A DNA stretch of 64,000 nt from Chryseobacterium piscicola (GCF_900156685.1 NZ_FTOJ01000005.1:124001-188000), one strand, 5' to 3'; shown: positions 42,216 through 51,190, counted from the stretch's first letter. Notes: generated by a model not told the origin, from the sequence alone. Numbers and translations: made by a program.

Positions 42216-43949
42216 ATGAAGATATTTTCTTTTCTACTTATTTTCTTTTCTGCATTAGCAGGAGCACAAGAAAAATCTAAACCTGCACAACGTGATCCTT
42301 TCTTAAAAAATAAGACTGTAAAATCTGTACCTGGAAAAAAAGTTAAGATTATTCAGGCAGAAATTATTGGTGTAGATGCAAAATTGTATGATGGCAATCA
42401 GTATCTAAAAGGAGATGTGAAAGTGGAGCATCAAGGTTCTATTCTTAGTGCAGACCTCATTGTAGTATACGAAGAAGAAAACTTTGCCAAAGCAATAGGT
42501 AATGCCAGACTTGAAAATCCCGATGGTTCTGTAATTACAGCTTCAGAAATGGAGTATGACGGGAATACCCAAAAAGGGGTTGCCAAAAAAAATGTAGTTC
42601 TCAATGATCCTAAAGGCACAGTAATCAAAACTGAAACAATGTACTACGATAGGATTTCAAATCTTGCGTATTATAACACAGGAGGAACCATTAATGATGG
42701 CAAAAGTACTACTTACTCAAAATCTGCAACCTATAATTTAGCACTAAGAACAATTAATCTTACAGACAATGTGAAAATTGAAGATAAAGATTATATTTTG
42801 GAAGGTATTAATATTGTTCAAAATCAAAGTACCAACGAGGTAGACATCAAAGGACCAACCAATATCATCAATAAAAAAAATTATAAAAACCGAATTTACA
42901 CCGAAAACGGTACCTATAAAATGAATTCAAAGGAAGCTTTTTTAAATAAAAATTCCAGAATTTATTACAATGATAAAATTCTTACCGGAGACGAAATGTA
43001 CTTTAACCAAATTTCCGGTTTTGGAAAGGCAACGGGAAATGTAACTTTGGATGATCCTTTAGAAAAAAGATACATCAAAGGGGGATATGGAGAGATTTAT
43101 GAGAAAAAAGATTCTTCTATGATGACCAAATCACCTTATGCTGTAAAGATTTTAGAAAAAGATTCTATTTACTTTGCTTCAGAAAAAATAATATCTTATC
43201 AAAAACCAGATACTGCCGATGCTACCAAGAAGAAAAGTTTTTTAAGGGCTTTTAAAAAAGCAAGAATTTACAAATCTAATGCACAGGGTAGAGCAGATTC
43301 TATTGCTTTTAATGAAACAGATGGTGTGATGCACATGTACACCAATCCTATTCTTTGGAGCGATCAGAAGCAGGTAACAGGTGATAAAGTTGAAGCTTAT
43401 TTCAATACTTCAAATGAAAATATTGATTCGTTAAAAGTTATAGGGAATGCCTTGGCGATTAGCAAAGCAGATTCTCTGAATAGGAAAGACGAATTTAACC
43501 AAGTGAAAGGTAAATTAATGTCTGTCTTTTATGAAGTAGGGAAAATTAAAGAAGTCAAAGTTATCGGAAATGCTCAGTCTATTGCGTATGTAGATGATGT
43601 AGACTCAGCTACAAAAAAACCAATCAGAATTGGTATTAACCTTTCTTCTTGCGGAATTATCGGTGCCTTGTTTGAGGAACAGGCTTTACAGATTCTTTCC
43701 TGTAACATCGGAGCGACAGACGACACTTACCCAATGAGTATGATTGAACCCTCCAAACGGAAATTCCCCGATTTCAACTGGAATACCAAAGACCGAATAC
43801 GGAAGTGGCAGGATATCCTCGTTGACACCCCCGATTATGAAGAAATAAAATACGAACCCGAAACCTCACTCTACGATCAGTCTCAGAAAATAATTGATGA
43901 TGCCAAAGCGAAAGAAGAAGCTAAAAAGCCGAAAAGGGTACGTAAATAA
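42216..43949 (+). CDS. OstA-like (LptA/LptD N-terminal) envelope protein
   Basis: 577 aa with a signal peptide (MKIFSFLLIFFSALAGAQ). Repeating beta-jellyroll units of the OstA/LptA type run through residues 45-480, such as LYDGNQYLKGDVKVEHQGS, ITASEMEYDGNTQKGVAK and RADSIAFNETDGVMHMYTN. The C-terminus (about 555-577) is basic and Lys/Glu rich. The family binds LPS on its way from inner to outer membrane. It is not LptD itself, because the C-terminal barrel is missing. Co-transcribed with the Fur-like gene. Confidence 0.78.
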   Translation: MKIFSFLLIFFSALAGAQEKSKPAQRDPFLKNKTVKSVPGKKVKIIQAEIIGVDAKLYDGNQYLKGDVKVEHQGSILSADLIVVYEEENFAKAIGNARLENPDGSVITASEMEYDGNTQKGVAKKNVVLNDPKGTVIKTETMYYDRISNLAYYNTGGTINDGKSTTYSKSATYNLALRTINLTDNVKIEDKDYILEGINIVQNQSTNEVDIKGPTNIINKKNYKNRIYTENGTYKMNSKEAFLNKNSRIYYNDKILTGDEMYFNQISGFGKATGNVTLDDPLEKRYIKGGYGEIYEKKDSSMMTKSPYAVKILEKDSIYFASEKIISYQKPDTADATKKKSFLRAFKKARIYKSNAQGRADSIAFNETDGVMHMYTNPILWSDQKQVTGDKVEAYFNTSNENIDSLKVIGNALAISKADSLNRKDEFNQVKGKLMSVFYEVGKIKEVKVIGNAQSIAYVDDVDSATKKPIRIGINLSSCGIIGALFEEQALQILSCNIGATDDTYPMSMIEPSKRKFPDFNWNTKDRIRKWQDILVDTPDYEEIKYEPETSLYDQSQKIIDDAKAKEEAKKPKRVRK

Positions 43950-43954
43950 AAATG

Positions 43955-43987
43955 AAAAATCAGAGTTTTTGGCTCTGATTTTTTTGT
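43955..43987 (+). terminator. Terminator after the OstA-like gene
   Basis: Arms AAAAATCAGAG (43955-43965) and CTCTGATTTTT (43973-43983), 7-nt loop, T tail. A second hairpin, CCGAAGTC (44061-44068) and GACTTCGG (44073-44080), lies further downstream. Confidence 0.8.
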
Positions 43988-44159
43988 TTAATATTTCTTT
44001 TGAAAGATTTAGGTTGTAATATTCCCTAAAAACCACACCATAAAAATTTATCCCAGCCATCCGAAGTCTCCTGACTTCGGAGTTTTATATATATACCAAT
44101 TTTTAAAACAGTTTCTTCCCAATCTTATTATATTTGCGAAATCATTTTTAAAGGAAATC

Positions 44160-45335
44160 ATGCAAAAGGAATTTTTTAAATATCAGGCGCAGACGACGCA
44201 GTTTGCTGCAGGTTTTGAAGTTGAAAAAGCAGTGGGAACTTATATATACGGAACAGATGGCAGAAAATATTTGGATTTTGTAGCAGGAGTTTCTGCCAAT
44301 ACTTTGGGTCACTCTCATCCGAAAATCGTGAATGCAATTAAAGAGCAGGCAGAAAAATATCTTCACGTCATGGTGTATGGTGAGTATGCTCAGGAGAAAC
44401 CTGTTGCACTTTGTGAGCTAATGGCAGAATCAATTCCAGATCCTTTAGAGGTAACTTATCTTGTCAACAGCGGCGCAGAAGCGATTGATGGAGCTTTAAA
44501 GTTAGCCAAAAGATATACCGGAAGAGAAGAAATAATCTCAATGAAAGATGCTTATCATGGTAATACCCACGGTGCACTTTCGGTCTCTGGAAATGAATAT
44601 CATAAAAGAGAATTCAGACCATTGCTGCCGATGGTGAATTTTATTGAGTTTAATAATGAACAAGATTTTTTTAAAATTACAGAGAAAACGGCTTGCGTCA
44701 TTGCAGAAACTATTCAGGGTGCTGCGGGATTTCTGATGCCTTCGGAAAACTATTTCAGAAATCTTAAAAAACGTTGTGAAGAAGTAGGTGCTCTTTTGAT
44801 TTTAGATGAAATTCAACCCGGATTCGGGAGAACGGGAAAATTATTTGCATTTGAACATTACGGAATCGTTCCCGATATTTTGGTAATGGGAAAAGGCATG
44901 GGCGGTGGCGTTCCGGTAGGAGCATTTATGAGTTCAAAGAAAATTATGGAGACTTTATCTCATTCTCCAAAATTGGGTCATATCACAACTTTTGGTGGTA
45001 ATCCTTTGATTGCGGCTTCAAGTCATGCTACATTAAAAGAAGTTTTAGACAGTGGATTAATGAATGAAACTGATGCTAAAGAAAAACTTTTCAGAGATCT
45101 ATTGGTACATCCTAAAATTAATAATATCAACGGAAAAGGATTGATGTTGGCAGTAAATTTAGGATCACCAGAATTTACGATCCAAATAGCAAAAAAATGT
45201 ATGGAAAAAGGGTTGATTGTTTTTTGGCAACTCTACCGCAACGAATACATGAGAATTTCGCCACCACTTACAATCACTGAAGCCGAAATCCGGGAAGGTT
45301 GTGCTATTATTTTGGATGCTTTAAATGAAAAATAA
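44160..45335 (+). CDS. Class III (acetylornithine/ornithine-type) aminotransferase
   Basis: 391 aa, PLP-dependent fold type I. LDFVAGVSANTLGHSHP, VNSGAEAIDGALKLAKRYTGR, KDAYHGNTHGAL, the PLP-ring Asp in LILDEIQPGFGRTG, the Schiff-base Lys in LVMGKGMGGGVPVGAFM (about residue 245) and HITTFGGNPLIAAS are all present. The substrate is uncertain: acetylornithine, ornithine, 4-aminobutyrate and other omega-amino acids are all possible. TATATTTG (44129-44136) is a -7 match 23 bp before its ATG. Confidence 0.82.
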   Translation: MQKEFFKYQAQTTQFAAGFEVEKAVGTYIYGTDGRKYLDFVAGVSANTLGHSHPKIVNAIKEQAEKYLHVMVYGEYAQEKPVALCELMAESIPDPLEVTYLVNSGAEAIDGALKLAKRYTGREEIISMKDAYHGNTHGALSVSGNEYHKREFRPLLPMVNFIEFNNEQDFFKITEKTACVIAETIQGAAGFLMPSENYFRNLKKRCEEVGALLILDEIQPGFGRTGKLFAFEHYGIVPDILVMGKGMGGGVPVGAFMSSKKIMETLSHSPKLGHITTFGGNPLIAASSHATLKEVLDSGLMNETDAKEKLFRDLLVHPKINNINGKGLMLAVNLGSPEFTIQIAKKCMEKGLIVFWQLYRNEYMRISPPLTITEAEIREGCAIILDALNEK

Positions 45336-45461
45336 CTCAAAACTGCAATGTGTACAAGAGTGTATGATAAAAATCATAAACCTTTTATAAAAAAATATCA
45401 TCTGTTTTGTTAAATAAAAAAATTAATTTATATATTGCGAGACGATTAAAACAGAGAATAT

Positions 45462-45848
45462 ATGGCGAAAAATAAAGTCCATTATGAGTTTCCAATGCAC
45501 TGTCTTTCAGAGATTTTATACGAATATCTGGCTACAGCAGAAGGTTTGTCAGAATGGTTTGCAGAAGATGTGGTAGAGAAAGGTGACGATTTCTTTTTCA
45601 GCTGGGGCGGTGGTCCTGCTGAAAAGGCTACATTGATCAGATATAAGCCTGAAGGTTTTGTGCGTTTCAGATGGGAAGAAGATGAGGGAACCAAAAATTT
45701 CTTTGAAATGACCATCACAATTGATGATATTACAGAAGATTTAGCTCTCAATATTACAGATTTCTGTGAAGAAGGTGATGAAGAAGAAAATGCAATGTAT
45801 TGGGAAAATCTTATCATAAATCTCAGAATAAAATTAGGTGCTGCTTAA
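45462..45848 (+). CDS. START-like (SRPBCC) domain protein
   Basis: 128 aa. It fits the small helix-grip fold: VHYEFPMHCLSEILYEYLATAEGLSEWFAEDV at the start, a beta sheet with GDDFFFSWGGGPAEKATL and GFVRFRWEEDEG, then a long C-terminal helix (WENLIINLRIKLG). Ligand unknown. It precedes the class IV aminotransferase gene across a hairpin. Confidence 0.75.
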   Translation: MAKNKVHYEFPMHCLSEILYEYLATAEGLSEWFAEDVVEKGDDFFFSWGGGPAEKATLIRYKPEGFVRFRWEEDEGTKNFFEMTITIDDITEDLALNITDFCEEGDEEENAMYWENLIINLRIKLGAA

Positions 45849-45874
45849 GATTACAATACCACAATATAAAACTG

Positions 45875-45902
45875 ATGAACGATTTATCGTTCATTATTTT
45901 TT
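45875..45902 (+). terminator. Terminator after the START-like gene
   Basis: Arms ATGAACGA (45875-45882) and TCGTTCAT (45887-45894) with TTTA loop, followed by A then eight T. Confidence 0.7.
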
Positions 45903-45921
45903 TAGTTAAATCAAATAAAAA

Positions 45922-46731
45922 TTGAAAAAATATACCTTTAATTCCGGAGATATCAATGCTGCCAACCGGGCATTTACCTTGGGTGATGCCGTGAAAGTTT
46001 CTTTTTTTATAAGAAATTCTAAATTAATATTAGATGAAGAATGCTATTTCTTCTTGATGGCTTCAATGCGAAAAATGCGTCTCAATATTCCTTTGAGCTA
46101 TACTTTAGAGTTTTTTCAAAACCTCTTTAATGATGAAGTTATTCAAGATAAATCTGTTTCAAACGGAATTATCAATTTCTTGGCTTTCAGAAATAATGAT
46201 GGAGTAACTCTTTCAAAATCCACAGTTTCTTACTTTTTTGAAGTTTCAGAATGTGCAGATGTTCTAGATATTCACAATGGAGTATTAGAATTAGATTTAA
46301 TAAAAGAGATCAATGTAAATACTAATTTTTTGAACAATATCCGAGTGCATTCTCCCGAAAATATTTATGGGAGTATTTATGCCGAAGAAAATGACTTAGA
46401 TGATGTGATTTTCCTTAATCCCAACAAACGTATTGCAAGAACTACTTCTGGGAATTTGCTTTTCTTGGAAGGTGATATTATAAAGACACCAAAACATACT
46501 GAAGGTGCTTATATCTCGCCTTTACTAGAGAATTTCGTTACATTTGTTCATAAAAATAAACTTGCCGATATACAAGAGCAAGAAATGATTGCATTCGAAT
46601 CTCAAAAAGCTGAAGAGATTTTGTTGATTTCTGATGAAAAAGGTATTTTTTCTGTAGGTAAAATTAGAAGTAAAACTTTTGTCAACACAAGATTTACAGA
46701 TCTTGTTAACCAATGGAAAGCGAGTTTCTAA
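45922..46731 (+). CDS. Class IV aminotransferase homologue lacking the PLP lysine
   Basis: 269 aa with a TTG start (MKKYTFNSGD). It follows the D-amino-acid/branched-chain class IV fold: NRAFTLGDAVKVSFFIRNSKLI (class IV N-terminal motif), KMRLNIPLSYTLEFF, and C-terminal KTPKHTEGAYISPLLENF. In true enzymes the central loop carries the PLP Lys (e.g. IKSxS); here the corresponding NNIRVHSPENIYG has Arg. It may therefore be an inactive paralogue or use another chemistry. The TTG start has no in-frame ATG nearby to replace it. Confidence 0.7.
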   Translation: MKKYTFNSGDINAANRAFTLGDAVKVSFFIRNSKLILDEECYFFLMASMRKMRLNIPLSYTLEFFQNLFNDEVIQDKSVSNGIINFLAFRNNDGVTLSKSTVSYFFEVSECADVLDIHNGVLELDLIKEINVNTNFLNNIRVHSPENIYGSIYAEENDLDDVIFLNPNKRIARTTSGNLLFLEGDIIKTPKHTEGAYISPLLENFVTFVHKNKLADIQEQEMIAFESQKAEEILLISDEKGIFSVGKIRSKTFVNTRFTDLVNQWKASF

Positions 46732-46738
46732 AATTGAC

Positions 46739-46784
46739 AAACCCGGTAAACAACGTTTTATAGTCCTTTACCGGGTTTTTTTTC
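46739..46784. terminator. Bidirectional terminator
   Basis: Arms AAACCCGGTAAA (46739-46750) and TTTACCGGGTTT (46767-46778) with a 16-nt loop and a T run, between the convergent class IV aminotransferase and amidase genes. Confidence 0.85.
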
Positions 46785-46811
46785 TGAACCAGTCAGAGTT
46801 TGTATCGTAAA

Positions 46812-47399
46812 TTACAATTCTTTGAAAATTTTATCAAATTTAGCCGCAACTTCAAGTTGGCCTTCCTGGCTAGATAAATATTTTCTATCTTTCGTACTAT
46901 TCAAAAACCCTAGCTCCACCAAAACTGTTGGCGATTTTGATTCTCTCAAAATATGGAGGTTTTTTTCTGCAATAGTACATTCACCAAGATTAGACGAAAT
47001 CACTTTTGCCAATTTTTTAGAGTCTTCTGTAGATTGCGTGTAGATTTCGTAACCAGATTTTTCACTTTCAGGCTTCGGACTGCTGTTCATGTGCAGAGAA
47101 ATCACTGCTGTAGGATGAAAGCTATTTATTTTTTCTGTTCTATCTTGTAAACTAGATTGCGTGTCGTCATTTCTAGTTAAAACGATTTCATATTCAGAAT
47201 TGTTTTTATTGAAATTTGAAATTTCTTGAGCTATATCCAAAACAATATCTTTCTCGGAAATTCCGCTATGTTTAGCTCCAAAATCTTCTCCTCCATGACC
47301 TGCGTCTATTATAATAATCTTTTTATTAATAGGAGTGAATGATAAGAAAGATGCCACAACAAGAGAGCTTCCCAAAAGTTTAAATGTATTCATTTTCAA
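46812..47399 (-). CDS. N-acetylmuramoyl-L-alanine amidase (Amidase_3)
   Basis: 195 aa with a short signal peptide. Cleaves the amide between MurNAc and L-Ala in peptidoglycan in the periplasm. Zinc ligands are seen as IIDAGHGGEDFGA (His), a Glu in the KHSGISEKDI region, and His in AVISLHMNSSP; the catalytic Glu is in TVLVELGFLNSTKD. At 195 aa it is a bare catalytic domain without SPOR or AMIN modules. Confidence 0.9.
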   Translation of the reverse strand: MKMNTFKLLGSSLVVASFLSFTPINKKIIIIDAGHGGEDFGAKHSGISEKDIVLDIAQEISNFNKNNSEYEIVLTRNDDTQSSLQDRTEKINSFHPTAVISLHMNSSPKPESEKSGYEIYTQSTEDSKKLAKVISSNLGECTIAEKNLHILRESKSPTVLVELGFLNSTKDRKYLSSQEGQLEVAAKFDKIFKEL

Positions 47400-47497
47400 G
47401 AATTTTATTTATCCAAATAACGTGAATTTTTCCTTAAATATTAGTTAAAATAGATTTAAAATTTTGTTAATAAATGATTTTCAGTTTTTTTGCCAAC

Positions 47498-48046
47498 TTA
47501 GTTCATAGAAATATCTTCAGGAGAATTGGCCCAAAGCAAAAACTCGCCACCCAAATTTTGCATAATAGATTTCCATAAAGTTTGATCGTTGGGAAGTGTG
47601 TAGTCTAGATTATAGACATCAACTACAGTCCATACCTTGCGAGAAATTTCATTCTCAAGCTGTCCAGACGTCCAGCCTGTGTACCCGGAAAATATTTTAA
47701 AATCATTCACGCTGAGTTTATTGGTCAATACAGAAGCTATTACTTCTTCTACATCTTCTGTTAAATAGTAATCGTCAGCAATTTCAGAATAGTCATCGGT
47801 AATTTTTTCTCCTTTAATGATAAAGAAGACTTTGTCATTTTCTACAGGACCGCCATCATAAACATCGATTTTAAATTCAAAAAGACTTTTAAATCTTGTG
47901 CTTATTTTGGTATTTTTTTTATTGAGAATTAGTCCAAAACTTCCGCTCTCATCATGATCAAGTATAAGAACTACAGACCGTGAAAAAATATCGCCCGAAA
48001 CATCCGGTGTAGAGATTAATATTTTACCTTTGTAAGAGTAATTCAT
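47498..48046 (-). CDS. YqgE/AlgH-family protein
   Basis: 182 aa from MNYSYKGKILISTPD; a TTG 6 nt upstream is less likely. It matches DUF179: GKILISTPDVSGDIFSRSVVLILDHD, GSFGLILNKK, VYDGGPVENDKVFFI, IFSGYTGWTSGQLENEI. The family is widespread but its biochemical role is not settled. It is divergent from pdxH, with 24 bp between start codons. Confidence 0.88.
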   Translation of the reverse strand: MNYSYKGKILISTPDVSGDIFSRSVVLILDHDESGSFGLILNKKNTKISTRFKSLFEFKIDVYDGGPVENDKVFFIIKGEKITDDYSEIADDYYLTEDVEEVIASVLTNKLSVNDFKIFSGYTGWTSGQLENEISRKVWTVVDVYNLDYTLPNDQTLWKSIMQNLGGEFLLWANSPEDISMN

Positions 48047-48070
48047 ACTCAAATGTAATAAAAATTCTTT

Positions 48071-48712
48071 ATGGAAAATCTACACGATAGGAGAAAAATT
48101 TACGAAAAATTACAACTTATTGAAAATGAGATTAAACAAAATCCATTCGAACAGTTTAGAGATTGGTTTATAGAAGCAACGGAAAATCCATCGGTATCAG
48201 AATCCAATGCAATGGCTGTTTCTACCATTGAAGACGACTGTTGTCCTAGAACTAGAATGGTTCTTTTGAAATCATACAGCCATGAAGGTTTTGTTTTTTA
48301 CACCAATTATAACAGTAGGAAGGGGAAATCTATTGAGAAAACTCATAAAGCATGTCTGCATTTTTTCTGGCCATCATTAGAAAGACAAATTATTATAAAA
48401 GCAGATTTAGAAAGGATTGCAGAAAATTTGAGTGATGGTTATTTTCATTCCAGGCCAAAAGGAAGTCAGCTAGGAGCTTTGGTTTCTCCACAAAGTGAGA
48501 TAATCCCAAACCGTGAGTTTCTTGAAGATAAGCTTCTAAATCTAGAACAAGAATTTGAAAATAAAGAAATCCCAAGACCAAAAAATTGGGGGGGATATGT
48601 TGCTAAACCATACGAAATAGAATTTTGGCAAGGAAGACCAAATCGTTTGCATGATCGTATTATCTATACTTTAGGAGAAACCGATTGGGAAGTGTCTCGT
48701 TTAGCACCTTAA
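48071..48712 (+). CDS. pdxH: Pyridoxamine/pyridoxine 5'-phosphate oxidase
   Basis: 213 aa, normal length. FMN enzyme that oxidizes PNP/PMP to PLP. SNAMAVSTIEDDCCPRTRMVLLKSY holds the FMN-phosphate-binding Arg. Then GFVFYTNYNSRKGK, FFWPSLERQI, the SRPKGSQLGALVSPQS-like loop (here HSRPKGSQLGALVSPQS), PKNWGGYVAKPYEIEFWQG and the C-terminal RLHDRIIYT, all PdxH signatures. Confidence 0.95.
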   Translation: MENLHDRRKIYEKLQLIENEIKQNPFEQFRDWFIEATENPSVSESNAMAVSTIEDDCCPRTRMVLLKSYSHEGFVFYTNYNSRKGKSIEKTHKACLHFFWPSLERQIIIKADLERIAENLSDGYFHSRPKGSQLGALVSPQSEIIPNREFLEDKLLNLEQEFENKEIPRPKNWGGYVAKPYEIEFWQGRPNRLHDRIIYTLGETDWEVSRLAP

Positions 48713-48738
48713 TACTATATATTAACCGTATTTAATAG

Positions 48739-48765
48739 AAAACCTCATCAAAAAGATGAGGTTTT
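48739..48765. terminator. Bidirectional terminator between pdxH and hup
   Basis: Perfect 11-bp arms AAAACCTCATC (48739-48749) and GATGAGGTTTT (48755-48765), loop AAAAA. Confidence 0.85.
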
Positions 48766-48785
48766 TATATGTAATCTAGATAGTA

Positions 48786-49073
48786 TTATTTCTTAGCACC
48801 TGCAACAGCAGTAGCAAGTTCTGCACCAGCTTTAAATTTAGCTACTTTTTTAGCTTCAATTTTAATTGGTTTTTTCGTAGCAGGATTGATACCTTGCCTC
48901 GCAGCTCTTTCAGCTACAGAAAAAGTACCGAAACCTACTAAAGAGATTTTACCATCTTTTTGTTGTAACGTAGATGTAACGTTAGACATAAATGATTCTA
49001 AAGCAGCTTTTGCTGCAACCTTTGTGATACCTGCGTCTTTTGCAATTGCGTCGATTAATTCAGACTTGTTCAT
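48786..49073 (-). CDS. hup: HU-family DNA-binding protein
   Basis: 95 aa. Dimeric nucleoid protein that bends DNA. MNKSELIDAIAKDAGITKVAAKAAL starts the helical dimerization region. GDGKISLVGFGTFSVAERAARQGINP-like sequence (here KDGKISLVGFGTF, then ARQGINPATKKPI) gives the beta arm with its intercalating Pro. The C-terminus is Ala/Lys rich. A full-consensus promoter lies upstream. Confidence 0.95.
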   Translation of the reverse strand: MNKSELIDAIAKDAGITKVAAKAALESFMSNVTSTLQQKDGKISLVGFGTFSVAERAARQGINPATKKPIKIEAKKVAKFKAGAELATAVAGAKK

Positions 49074-49107
49074 AATTTGTAATATTAAAAGTTAGTTTGT
49101 TATAAAG

Positions 49108-49137
49108 CAAATTTAATACAAATTTCATATTGTGCAA
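49108..49137 (-). promoter_or_regulatory. Promoter of hup
   Basis: Minus strand: TTG (49137-49135) and TAAATTTG (49115-49108), spacing 19 bp, full match to the Bacteroidetes consensus, 35 bp before the hup ATG. Confidence 0.7.
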
Positions 49138-49457
49138 ATTTTTTGATAAAAGTTATTGAAATTTTCATAAAATTCAAATAATCGTTACAATATGGTAATT
49201 TTTAAATTCGTGTAAAATACGTATTTAAAGTGTCTAAAATTGTGCCAATCGCCCTGTTTGTAATGTTTTATGATTTTGTTTTATTTTATTTTCTATTTTA
49301 TTAAATCCTAAATTTGTTTTAGGTGTGAAGTATAATCAGATATGATTGAATATTTACTAAAATAAATTAATTATACTTCAAAATTCGCTAATTTCTGTAT
49401 ACTTAAAATTAAAGTATTTGGTATACCTCAAAAACTTTCATTTCGGAAAATTATTAA

Positions 49458-49465
49458 TAAATTTG
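49458..49465 (+). promoter_or_regulatory. -7 element abutting the panD start codon
   Basis: TAAATTTG ends 4 nt before the panD ATG at 49470, so transcription from it would begin at about the start codon (leaderless). No TTG lies at the usual -33 distance. Confidence 0.4.
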
Positions 49466-49469
49466 TGGC

Positions 49470-49820
49470 ATGTTTATAGAAGTTTTCAAATCTAAAATTC
49501 ATAGGGTAAGAGTTACGGCTTCAGACCTTAATTATATCGGAAGTATTACCATCGATGAGGACCTTATAGATGCTGCTGGTTTGGTAGTAGGAGAAAGGGT
49601 TTATATTGTGAATGTGAACAATGGTGAACGTTTTGATACTTATGTCATTAAAGGTAAAAGGAAATCAGGAGAGGTTTGCTTGAATGGTCCTGCAGCGAGA
49701 AAAGTACAGCGAGATGACATCATCATCATTATAGCTTATGCTCAAATGAGCCCTGAAGAAGCAAGAGATTTCCAACCTAAAATTGTTTTCCCTGACGAAA
49801 AAACAAATCTTCTTACCTAA
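49470..49820 (+). CDS. panD: Aspartate 1-decarboxylase
   Basis: 116 aa. Makes beta-alanine from L-aspartate for pantothenate synthesis. The self-cleaving proenzyme site is Gly-Ser in [11 protein letters not shown] (Ser about residue 25), which yields the pyruvoyl group. [17 protein letters not shown] at the N-terminus, [26 protein letters not shown] and [10 protein letters not shown] are standard PanD segments. A zymogen of this length needs no longer start. The YbhN-like gene follows after 4 nt. PanC, which uses the product, is at 1133-1978. Confidence 0.95.
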   Translation: MFIEVFKSKIHRVRVTASDLNYIGSITIDEDLIDAAGLVVGERVYIVNVNNGERFDTYVIKGKRKSGEVCLNGPAARKVQRDDIIIIIAYAQMSPEEARDFQPKIVFPDEKTNLLT

Positions 49821-49824
49821 TATA

Positions 49825-50904
49825 ATGGAAGAGAAGAAAAAAAATACAGTCAAAAGTTTTTTAACAATTATTATTTCTCTGGGTTTTGCCGCTTTCTTTT
49901 TGTGGCTCGCTCTCAAAGATTTTGATTTTAAAACTTTTAAACAATCTATTTCTAGAGCCAATTATTGGTGGGTGGCTTTTGCAGGAGTTTTTGGCTTGTT
50001 GGCCTATTGGTTTAGAGCTGTAAGATGGAATCTTTTATTGGAGCCGATGGGTTATACTACCTCCAGCTCAAATGCGCTTTGGAGTATCTCTTTCGGATAT
50101 CTAATGAATTTAACCATCCCCAGAAGTGGAGAACTGGCCCGTGCAACAGCTTTGTATGGTGTGGAAAAAGTGCCTGTAGATAAATCTTTCGGAACAATTA
50201 TTCTAGAAAGAGTGATTGATTTGGTTTGCATGATGGTTTTCTTATTACTTACAGTGATTTTTAAGTTTGATGCTATTGTATCATTTTATGATTATGTAAC
50301 TGCAAAAAAAGAAACGAGTACAGAAGAGCACATTCCTACTGGTTTTGAGAAGTTTTTGATGTCATTCGGAGTTCATGATTTTGCATCTTTCTATTTGGTA
50401 GTAAAAGTTTTAATTTTACTTTTAATTGTTGCAGTAATTTTTTACTTAATTAAATTTAAAAGAAATAAACTCATTAATTTTGCTAAAGGAATTTGGGACG
50501 GAATTGCATCTATTTCAAAATTAAAACAAAAAAGCAAGTTTATTTTTTACACCATTGCTATTTGGAGTTCCTATTATTTTGCGGCGTATTTGGTTTGTTT
50601 TGCTCTTCCAGAAACTTCTGATTTCAGCTTTGCAGACGGATTTTTTATTATAGCAGTGGGTACTATGGGTATGATTATTCCCGCTAGTGGTGGAATTGGC
50701 GCATTCAATTTAGCGATGCAGTATGGTTTTATGATACTCTTTATTGCCATGGGAAAAGATGGTAATCTGGGGGGAGAACTTGGTCTTACATACTCTTTTA
50801 TTTCTTTGCCACTGCAATTGTTTTTAACGCTTGTGATGGGTACAATATCAATTGTTATGCTCGCAAAAGAGAGAAACCGAATGGTTGAAACAGTAGAAAA
50901 TTGA
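49825..50904 (+). CDS. Lysylphosphatidylglycerol synthase TM-region (YbhN/UPF0104) protein
   Basis: 359 aa from MEEKKKNTVKSF; upstream in-frame sequence overlaps panD. About eight to nine transmembrane helices. FRAVRWNLLLEPMGY, PRSGELARATALYGVEKVPVDKSFGTIILERVIDL and IIPASGGIGAFNLAMQYGFM are typical of the UPF0104/LPG-synthase transmembrane family (flippase-like). There is no aminoacyl-transferase domain. Its substrate is unknown. Co-transcribed with panD. Confidence 0.82.
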   Translation: MEEKKKNTVKSFLTIIISLGFAAFFLWLALKDFDFKTFKQSISRANYWWVAFAGVFGLLAYWFRAVRWNLLLEPMGYTTSSSNALWSISFGYLMNLTIPRSGELARATALYGVEKVPVDKSFGTIILERVIDLVCMMVFLLLTVIFKFDAIVSFYDYVTAKKETSTEEHIPTGFEKFLMSFGVHDFASFYLVVKVLILLLIVAVIFYLIKFKRNKLINFAKGIWDGIASISKLKQKSKFIFYTIAIWSSYYFAAYLVCFALPETSDFSFADGFFIIAVGTMGMIIPASGGIGAFNLAMQYGFMILFIAMGKDGNLGGELGLTYSFISLPLQLFLTLVMGTISIVMLAKERNRMVETVEN

Positions 50905-50973
50905 AGTAGTAGAAAAGTAATACTGCGATGTTATTTTTAATAAAAAGATAAAACTTATTTCTAAAAAGTCAAA

Positions 50974-51006
50974 AAAAATCCTTTTCAAATACTGAAAAGG
51001 ATTTTT
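50974..51006. terminator. Terminator after the YbhN-like gene
   Basis: Perfect 14-bp arms at 50974-50987 and 50993-51006 (AAAAATCCTTTTCA and its complement), loop AATAC, T-rich on both outer sides. It lies 70 bp after the stop codon; the convergent mpl gene ends at 51191. Confidence 0.8.
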
Positions 51007-51190
51007 AATTTTATAGTTAATTTTAATTAAAAACTTTAAACCGTTGAGGTAATAAATGTTTAAGATAAAAAAAATTCAGATGTTTTTTTAAGATTAGCGA
51101 AAGATGAAATAACAATGTTGTATGCTTAAATCCCGAATAGTAATCCTTCTGAATTCGTACACTTTCTTACTATTAAAAAAAACGTTGAAA

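Larger units (their letters stand above)
49074..49469. other. AT-rich divergent region between hup and panD
   Basis: No gene is visible. It holds the hup promoter (49108-49137), a -7 element for panD at 49458-49465, and an 11-bp perfect inverted repeat (TGAAGTATAAT at 49326-49336, ATTATACTTCA at 49370-49380), followed by further TATACTT-type motifs and GGTATACC. These may be operator sites. Confidence 0.5.

Noticed and set aside
44061..44080. Second hairpin as a separate terminator
   Set aside because: CCGAAGTC/GACTTCGG is a good stem, but no transcription unit needing it lies between it and the terminator at 43955-43983. It may be a dispersed palindrome.
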